Positions 58,576 through 64,000 of a stretch of DNA of 64,000 nt are shown here, piece by piece. Position numbers and translations under genes: made by a program. Each line of letters starts with the position of its first letter. Within the stretch, counting starts at the first letter, position 1. Below the pieces are notes generated by a model. The model did no database searches, was not told the origin of the DNA, and saw nothing but the letters and a program-made list of their open reading frames with translations. The DNA is from Bacillota bacterium (lineage in GTDB: Bacteria > Bacillota > TC1), in NCBI GenBank assembly GCA_028683955.1, contig JAQUGR010000003.1, positions 62,001 through 126,000 on the forward strand, given 5' to 3'.

Positions 58576-61446
58576 CTAGATAGTTTCTTTCTCTATACTT
58601 TCTAGCTTCGAAATATTTTCCTTATCCTTTTTATTAAGAATAAATCTATCTAGTAACATAATTATTGGGGGCAATACTATAAAGGTACTTAATAATGCTA
58701 AGGTTATATTTATAACCGTCATTAATCCAAAATCCCTTAAGATAATAAATTGAGAAATCATCAGAACTGAAAAACCACCTACTGTTGTAAGACCGGAGGA
58801 TACAATAGCTTTTCCTATCTTATTAACAGTAATAAGCATTGCTTCAAATTTTGCCTTACCAGATTTTCTTTCTTCTAAATATCTTTCCATAACCATTACT
58901 GTCATTTCTGTTCCCATACCTAAAACCAGCGCTCCAAGGGTTGCTGTTATTGGTGTATACTTAATACCTAATAAGTACATTATCCCACTAGACATCCCTA
59001 TAATTAAGACTACTGGAAGTAATGGAATTAAGGCTTTAAAGAAATTTCTATATATAATAAGAAGAGCCATAAATACCAACCCTAATCCGATAATTGTCAT
59101 AGTAACTCTACCTGATGTCAAACCATTTACCATTTCCACATCCAAAACACTTTTACCTGTAATCTCAACATTCATAACTGATTCTTTAGAATCTTCTTGT
59201 AAGTTTTTTACAAATGCTTGTAGTTCCTCTGTTGGTAGGTGCTTTATATTTAATAGTATTACAGATTCTGTTTTATCATCATTAATAAACATTTTGACCT
59301 GTTCTTTAGGCAAAGTACTTATCATATCTAAATATTTTTCATGACTTACATCACTTTCAGTTGCAAGATTACTAACTAATGTATCTATTGATTTTACACT
59401 AACTACTATATCTCCATACTTTTCTTCTATATTCTTGGATTCATCTTTTACCCATTCAATATTTTCACTAGTTAATACATTTTCACCCTTCATATAAATT
59501 GCAACCTGATCTGTTGAGCCAATCTTATCTCTAATCGTATGTATATCCTCTAATGCCTCCATATTTTGTGGCATAAAGGTCTCAATATCTGTTTCAACGC
59601 CCACTTTACTATCCACTAAAAATCCTGCCAAGGACAAGCCTATTGCAATAATTAATATTGGAATAGAAAATTTAATAACCGCTCTTGTCGAAAACTTCAA
59701 TATCTTATCAAGAACAGTTTCCTTGTCACTATTCTTCTTTTTAGCAGAAACTATTACATCACCCTTTGCCTGAATACTTTTCTCCCTATAATTCAAAATA
59801 GGCATAAGCAAGAAAATTGCACCTAAAAAGCTTATTATCACCCCAATAGTTAACATCTTACCAAAGTCTTGAATCATTGGTACCGGTGAAGCAAACAAGG
59901 ATATAAAACCTAATACTGTTGCAAACACAGCTATCCCAACGGCTTTCCCGATATGACTAATAGTCTTTTTCATTGATCTTTCTTCTTCAAATCTATTGTG
60001 AAATTGGATTGAATAATCAATACCTAATCCTATTAATATGGGGAACACAGCCATGGATACCATAGTTATCGGTACACTTAAAATTCCCATTAATCCTAAG
60101 GTTGCAATAACTGATACTACTATAATTAGTAGACTTAATATTCTCCATCTAACATTAAATACTATTACAAGAACAATAAGCATTATTACAACAGCCAAGC
60201 CAACCATCATCGCCATATTAGTCTTCATCTCTTCTTGTAGTGAAGAATCTAAAACAGGTTTTCCTGACACGATATATGAAATACTTTTAAAATCTTCTCC
60301 ATCTAATGATTTTTTCAAATCCTCTGTTATTTGATTTTTAGACGCATCATCTAAGTTACCTTGTAATTTCACAATCATCAAACTGCTACCATCATCTAAA
60401 ACTACATCAGAGAATATTGTCCTCAATACATGATTTTCATCATATAGTATATTATCAAGTTCTGCTTGATCACCTGGTATATCCGCTACCATCATATTAC
60501 TTTTAGTATGAAAAGTTTCTAGCCCCTTGGAAATATCACCTAGCTTATCACCCATAGTAACAAATCCAGCCGCCATTTCTTTTAATTCATCTGGAGAAAT
60601 ACCACCAGTTAGTCCATCTTTCATTGAAGCAAACTCAATTGTTAATTTATCACTAATACCCGTTAAAGCTTTTGATGTACTTGTTGTTCCATCTTGTATA
60701 TTAGCTGTTTTCTCTCCTATTGTTCTAATACCCTGTGAGCTAACATTAATATTTTCAGATAAAGCAATTAATTTAGCTTTTAATTCAAGATTTTCTCCTG
60801 TTAGATTACTTAGTTGCAATAATTGACTAGAGGCAGCACCTAGACCATCTGCTGCTGTAAGTAAGCCTCCTTCAATTTGTTTTGCTCCTTCGGTAAGATT
60901 ATCTTGTCCCATTATAAGCTTGTTAAAAACATCAGTTGTTGCTGAAAGTTCGTTTAGCTTATCGCCAATTACTTGGGGATCTTTTATATCCTTAGAGTTT
61001 AGTTCATTACCAATTTCAATCATCTTAGCACTCATCTCATCTAAGCCTTCACTTAAGCTAAGAACTTGGTTTTTTATTTCAGTACTTTGCATATCAGTCA
61101 TTTGATGAACTAAACTAGCAGGACTTATAAAGGAAAATACATTTTCCTCATATTTAAACTGCTGTTCTACATCCCACATCTTTTCAATATTTTCATGTGA
61201 TAATAGATTACCTTGTGTTTTATCTGTAAATAGCACTAAAATTGAATCTCCACCGAAGGAATCTTCCATTTCTTTATTTGAGATATATACATTATTATCA
61301 CTTTTCACTAAGGTCTCATTGCCTGTTGCCATTTTCATATTTGAAACACCAGCTAGTAGTATTACAAATAGTATTACTGTAAAAAATAGCGTTTTGATAG
61401 GTCTCCTATGTATTAACTTACCTATCCATTTTAATAATTTATCCAT
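58576..61446 (-). CDS. RND-superfamily (MMPL/HAE3) exporter
   Basis: A 956-residue exporter with 12 membrane helices in two halves. The first helix (about 15-35) is followed by a large extracellular loop (about 40-405) rich in coiled-coil helices, then a sterol-sensing-like helix set with IGLGIDYSIQFHNRFEEER; the second half (from about 595) repeats this with loop 2 and a VLGMGTEMTVMVMERYLEERKSG segment. The Asp in GIDYSIQF marks proton relay. It likely exports lipids or drugs. It is encoded right after a TetR regulator (16-base gap). Confidence 0.9.
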   Translation of the reverse strand: MDKLLKWIGKLIHRRPIKTLFFTVILFVILLAGVSNMKMATGNETLVKSDNNVYISNKEMEDSFGGDSILVLFTDKTQGNLLSHENIEKMWDVEQQFKYEENVFSFISPASLVHQMTDMQSTEIKNQVLSLSEGLDEMSAKMIEIGNELNSKDIKDPQVIGDKLNELSATTDVFNKLIMGQDNLTEGAKQIEGGLLTAADGLGAASSQLLQLSNLTGENLELKAKLIALSENINVSSQGIRTIGEKTANIQDGTTSTSKALTGISDKLTIEFASMKDGLTGGISPDELKEMAAGFVTMGDKLGDISKGLETFHTKSNMMVADIPGDQAELDNILYDENHVLRTIFSDVVLDDGSSLMIVKLQGNLDDASKNQITEDLKKSLDGEDFKSISYIVSGKPVLDSSLQEEMKTNMAMMVGLAVVIMLIVLVIVFNVRWRILSLLIIVVSVIATLGLMGILSVPITMVSMAVFPILIGLGIDYSIQFHNRFEEERSMKKTISHIGKAVGIAVFATVLGFISLFASPVPMIQDFGKMLTIGVIISFLGAIFLLMPILNYREKSIQAKGDVIVSAKKKNSDKETVLDKILKFSTRAVIKFSIPILIIAIGLSLAGFLVDSKVGVETDIETFMPQNMEALEDIHTIRDKIGSTDQVAIYMKGENVLTSENIEWVKDESKNIEEKYGDIVVSVKSIDTLVSNLATESDVSHEKYLDMISTLPKEQVKMFINDDKTESVILLNIKHLPTEELQAFVKNLQEDSKESVMNVEITGKSVLDVEMVNGLTSGRVTMTIIGLGLVFMALLIIYRNFFKALIPLLPVVLIIGMSSGIMYLLGIKYTPITATLGALVLGMGTEMTVMVMERYLEERKSGKAKFEAMLITVNKIGKAIVSSGLTTVGGFSVLMISQFIILRDFGLMTVINITLALLSTFIVLPPIIMLLDRFILNKKDKENISKLESIEKETI

Positions 61447-61462
61447 AAATATACTCCTCGTC

Positions 61463-62017
61463 TTATTTGTTAATATCTTTTATTATTTGAGTAACTATAT
61501 TACTTACATATTTTTTTAAATTTTCCGAGTCACTTTCTGGCATATATAGAAATGATAAGATAGAACCCATTAATAACCGTAAGGTGAATTCTTTATTACT
61601 ACCAGTTACTCCTATTTGTATCAACATATTTTCTAGAATCTGCAATATCCTATTCATAAAATTTTCTGCTCCTAATTCTGATAAGAGCGGGGCTTCTGTT
61701 AATATTAATCTAATAATTTTATAATTATTAGATATTAAACTGATTCTTTCATAAAGTATATACTCTAACTTAGCTGCAGGGCTTAAATCACTAGAGGTAC
61801 TAATTGATCCTTCTAAGGTACTAATAAGAATCGGCTTTATTCCTTCTAAAAATATTTCCTGTTTTGTATTAAAATATCTAAATAATGTTACCTCTGATAT
61901 TTCTGCTGCTTTTGCTATTTCTAAAGTGGTGCTTCCACTAAATCCTCTATCTACAAAAACTTTCATTGCTGATTCTAATATTTGTATCCTTCGATCTTCT
62001 TTTTTCATTCTCTCCAT
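61463..62017 (-). CDS. TetR-family regulator
   Basis: A 184-residue TetR repressor with ILESAMKVFVDRGFSGSTTLEIAKAAEISEVTLFRYFNTKQEIF as the DNA-binding helix-turn-helix and a helical ligand domain after residue 60. It leads the RND exporter and surely controls it. ATG 62017 has a GGGGG site 10 bases upstream; GTG 62023 is an alternative. Operator-like palindrome at 62042-62053. Confidence 0.9.
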   Translation of the reverse strand: MERMKKEDRRIQILESAMKVFVDRGFSGSTTLEIAKAAEISEVTLFRYFNTKQEIFLEGIKPILISTLEGSISTSSDLSPAAKLEYILYERISLISNNYKIIRLILTEAPLLSELGAENFMNRILQILENMLIQIGVTGSNKEFTLRLLMGSILSFLYMPESDSENLKKYVSNIVTQIIKDINK

Positions 62018-62041
62018 TTTCACATATCCCCCTTAATGTTA

Positions 62042-62053
62042 GTAAGTACTTAC
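62042..62053. promoter_or_regulatory. TetR operator candidate
   Basis: A perfect 12-bp palindrome GTAAGTACTTAC that overlaps the predicted transcription start of the TetR/RND operon, just downstream of the -10. Confidence 0.65.
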
Positions 62054-62055
62054 AT

Positions 62056-62084
62056 ATATTACGATAACTTTCACTACTTGTCAA
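62056..62084 (-). promoter_or_regulatory. Promoter of the TetR/RND operon
   Basis: A perfect TTGACA (62084-62079) and TAATAT (62061-62056) with 17-bp spacing on the minus strand; start near 62049. Confidence 0.7.
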
Positions 62085-62097
62085 GTATTAAATAAAA

Positions 62098-62131
62098 AAG
62101 ACGTCAACCAATATTAATTGTTGACGTCTTA
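62098..62131 (-). terminator. Terminator after the DUF1648/YwbE genes
   Basis: The AAGACGTCAAC/GTTGACGTCTT stem around a 12-base AT-rich loop has A/T tracts at both ends and follows the stop at 62140. Confidence 0.85.
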
Positions 62132-62139
62132 ATTTTAAT

Positions 62140-62349
62140 TTATTTTTTCTTATATTTATTTTGCCATAATTTATATATGATAAATGGTATTAATCCCAAT
62201 AAAAAGGAAAGTCTCTTATCAAGGTACCAGTTAACTCCACCTTGAGCATTCCATTGCATAGGTATTCTATCAGGTAATACTGGTAAAAGCAGTAACATAA
62301 TTACAACCGGGACTATTAAAATCAACAAGTCTTTTCTACTTATTTTCAT
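62140..62349 (-). CDS. DUF1648 small membrane protein
   Basis: A 69-residue protein with two membrane helices (about 8-25, 46-62) and the DUF1648 segment LLPVLPDRIPMQWNAQGGVNWY between them. Longer relatives (SdpI-like) are toxin-immunity membrane proteins; this short version covers only the core. It shares its first base with the last base of ywbE, so the two are translationally coupled. Confidence 0.8.
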   Translation of the reverse strand: MKISRKDLLILIVPVVIMLLLLPVLPDRIPMQWNAQGGVNWYLDKRLSFLLGLIPFIIYKLWQNKYKKK

Positions 62350-62540
62350 TACATAATCTCCTTAACTCTTCCAACAATACCACTTTCAAGCATCACTTTT
62401 ATTCCATGATGATGATCCAGAGAATTGGTCAATATTCTTTTCACAATTCCTGTCGTTAGTTTTCCACTTTTTTGGTCCTGTTTTTGTACTACTGCTACTT
62501 CTTGTCCGATTTTTATATTATTTCTTTTAGTACCATCCAT
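62349..62540 (-). CDS. YwbE-family protein
   Basis: A 63-residue protein matching the conserved YwbE family, with IKIGQEVAVVQKQDQKSGKLTTG, VKRILTNS and HHHGIKVMLESGIVGRV. It has the look of a small beta-barrel (KOW-like) domain. Function unknown; often next to transport or envelope genes. Start ATG with TAGGAG. Confidence 0.88.
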   Translation of the reverse strand: MDGTKRNNIKIGQEVAVVQKQDQKSGKLTTGIVKRILTNSLDHHHGIKVMLESGIVGRVKEIM

Positions 62541-62567
62541 CTTTTATCTCCTAATTATCATTTTATC

Positions 62568-63401
62568 TTATTCTAATTTATTGTTTTCTTTATCACTATC
62601 TTTATCATGAACATATTTTAAATATATTTCTGATTGTGGAAAAGGAATATCAATATTATTTTCTTTGAATTTTTTCCTGACAGTTTCTTCTAAATCATAT
62701 AAAACATCCCAATAATCCATAGTATCAACCCAAACTTTAACATCATAATCTAATGAACTTGCCCCATGGTTTGCTAGTCTTACTATAGCTTCTGGAAATT
62801 CCAAGATTTTTTTATGATCAATAACTATATTATTTAATACATTTTTAACTTTGTCTACATCACTATCATAACTTGCATTAAAAACTAAATCCACTCTTCT
62901 AATAGGTTCAGATGTGTAATTTATAACACTTGAGTTTACCAACTCTGAATTAGGTATAATAATTTTTCTATTATCTGGTGTTAATAACTGAGTATATAAC
63001 ATTTGTATATCATTAACTGTTCCAGACTTATCTTTAGATTCTATATAATCTCCTACTTTAAATGGTTTAAACATCAATATTATAAAGGCACTTGCAAAAT
63101 TTGAAAGATTACCTTGTAAAGCCAAGGCTACTGCCAAACCAACTGCCCCAAACATAGCTATAAAAGTTGTTATAGGTACTCCTAAAACATTTAATAATAT
63201 AATCACATATGAAGCATATAGAAAGAATTTTATGATTCCTCTTAAAATCCCGCTAATTGTTGGATCTATTTTTATGATCGATTTAGATTTATTGAAGAAA
63301 AACAAGGTTATTTTTATTAATATATATCCTATAACTAATATTATTAAAAATCTTATAATTTCATTCCAATTATCATTAATTAGTTTCTTGATTGTTTCCA
63401 T
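62568..63401 (-). CDS. Small mechanosensitive channel (MscS family)
   Basis: About 277 residues. Three membrane helices lie in the first 110 residues; the third is the pore helix with the AMFGAVGLAVALALQGNLSNFASAF pattern, followed by the Yggb beta domain MFKPFKVGDYIESKDKSGTVNDIQ, PNSELVNSSVINYT and the C-terminal domain. It relieves osmotic pressure. ATG 63401 has GGAGGG 8 bases upstream. Confidence 0.92.
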   Translation of the reverse strand: METIKKLINDNWNEIIRFLIILVIGYILIKITLFFFNKSKSIIKIDPTISGILRGIIKFFLYASYVIILLNVLGVPITTFIAMFGAVGLAVALALQGNLSNFASAFIILMFKPFKVGDYIESKDKSGTVNDIQMLYTQLLTPDNRKIIIPNSELVNSSVINYTSEPIRRVDLVFNASYDSDVDKVKNVLNNIVIDHKKILEFPEAIVRLANHGASSLDYDVKVWVDTMDYWDVLYDLEETVRKKFKENNIDIPFPQSEIYLKYVHDKDSDKENNKLE

Positions 63402-63456
63402 AATCACCCTCCTCTAACTAATAATATTATAACATACCTCTATCTCATAGTTTGTT

Positions 63457-64000
63457 TTAGCTAAGTATTTGGTGATTAATCTTTTTCTCATAAATTATAC
63501 TGGCTATTTTACCACAAATTACACCTAAAATAATACCAGCTAAAACATCTGTTGGATAATGCATAAATAGGTATATTCTTGAAAATCCAATCATACCTGC
63601 AATTATCCAAAATATTAGTGAATATTTCTTTAAATATCTACTTAATACATAAGCTGCAGCGAATGAAGTGGTTGTATGACCTGATGGTAATGAATAGGAA
63701 GTTAATCTATGAATGAGAAGGTTTATCTCGGAAAAATCAGTAGAAGGTCTTGATCTTTGTATAATATTCTTTAAAATACCTTCACCTAATAAAGTACTAA
63801 TAAGTAAAGCAATTATTGTTATAATCCCAACATATCGTGTTTTCTTATTATACATTAAGATAATAGCAACCGTTATCCAAATTAAACTATTATTACCTAA
63901 ATTAGTAAATAAAATCATAATATTATTTACTAATTGACTATGAAAATTAGTATGGATATAAAATATAATTGTTTTATCTATATAATAAATTTGTTCTAAC
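63457..64000 (-). CDS. PAP2-family phosphatase, 5'-truncated by window edge
   Basis: A PAP2 membrane phosphatase with KNIIQRSRPS (motif 1), SYSLPSGHTTTSFA (motif 2) and SRIYLFMHYPTDVLAG (motif 3), the full set for lipid phosphatases such as undecaprenyl-diphosphate phosphatase. The frame is open from 63918 to the right window edge with no stop, reading LEQIYYIDKTIIFYIHTNFHS before the ATG at 63918, which lacks a ribosome-binding site. The true start is therefore beyond 64000. Confidence 0.88.
   Translation of the reverse strand, partial: LEQIYYIDKTIIFYIHTNFHSQLVNNIMILFTNLGNNSLIWITVAIILMYNKKTRYVGIITIIALLISTLLGEGILKNIIQRSRPSTDFSEINLLIHRLTSYSLPSGHTTTSFAAAYVLSRYLKKYSLIFWIIAGMIGFSRIYLFMHYPTDVLAGIILGVICGKIASIIYEKKINHQILS

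Noticed and set aside
1-64000. CRISPR arrays, transposons, phage genes, rRNA or tRNA genes
   Set aside because: No regularly spaced repeats, transposase or integrase motifs, or recognisable tRNA/rRNA sequence were found on reading both strands.

Overview
The window is AT-rich, densely packed DNA from a strictly anaerobic, low-GC Gram-positive bacterium of the class Clostridia. This is inferred from strong Shine-Dalgarno sites, frequent TTG/GTG starts, an acyl-CoA dehydrogenase/electron-transfer-flavoprotein operon, rubredoxin-like and ferredoxin-like redox proteins, UTRA-type GntR regulators, a TipAS-type MerR regulator and a RsgI-type anti-sigma factor. No rRNA, tRNA, CRISPR array, insertion sequence or phage gene was recognised. 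The two end genes (alpha/beta hydrolase on the left, PAP2 phosphatase on the right) run off the window.

Layout. 1-5.8 kb: housekeeping and signalling genes (Ogt, an SDR, a RibD-like reductase, a large PAS-GGDEF-HD-GYP protein). 5.9-13.0 kb: one leftward eight-gene operon (FGGY kinase, DhnA-type aldolase, HAD-IIA phosphatase, SDR, DadA-like flavoenzyme and a HcnAB-like redox trio) with a clear promoter and a divergent GntR gene; it looks like a catabolic route of unknown substrate. 14.0-19.5 kb: a molybdenum hydroxylase made of Fe-S and Mo subunits only, a second GntR, a C_GCAxxG_C_C protein and an SsnA/TrzA-type amidohydrolase. The kinase operon and the Mo-hydroxylase promoter carry similar 13-bp 5-3-5 inverted repeats. 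19.5-21.8 kb: a CrtO-like acyltransferase fused to CDGSH iron-sulfur repeats, behind a CrtQ-like glycosyltransferase. 21.9-24.6 kb: MsrA, nitroreductases and a rubredoxin-like protein. 24.6-28.4 kb: acyl-CoA dehydrogenase, EtfB and an EtfA-crotonase fusion, with a LacI-type palindrome in the leader.

28.5-44.0 kb is a mixed region: an unknown membrane protein, a LacI regulator, an orphan prepilin-like protein, tautomerase and flavodoxin-fold proteins, a pentapeptide protein, RlmD, an MFS transporter, a GT-C-like membrane protein, a TipAS MerR regulator with a 19-bp-spacer promoter, an ECF sigma/RsgI pair, Tag, DUF368 and a baeRF-type release-factor-like protein. 44.2-47.5 kb holds an Orp-like cluster: two MinD-type ATPases with ferredoxin inserts, two NifX-type proteins, MOSC and the DUF134 DNA-binding protein. 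47.6-54.6 kb holds a DUF2202 lipoprotein, the RIC iron-sulfur repair protein, a methyltransferase, an AhpD-like protein, an ABM protein, a phytoene-desaturase-like flavoprotein, a NimA-like protein, a PIN-like protein and a membrane diguanylate cyclase. 54.7-58.0 kb holds a small acidic ORF, a PadR/HAAS pair whose HAAS gene is frameshifted, and a Crp/Fnr regulator divergent from a cupin and a NapH-like ferredoxin. 58.5-64 kb holds an RND (MMPL) exporter with its TetR repressor, YwbE, a DUF1648 protein, a mechanosensitive channel and PAP2.

Two themes recur. The first is anaerobic redox chemistry and Fe-S metabolism: HcnAB-like enzymes, Mo hydroxylase, CDGSH, ETF, MinD/NifX and RIC. The second is local, self-contained regulation: most regulators have a palindrome in their own or a neighbouring promoter. 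Assignments come from reading motifs by eye; no database search was run.
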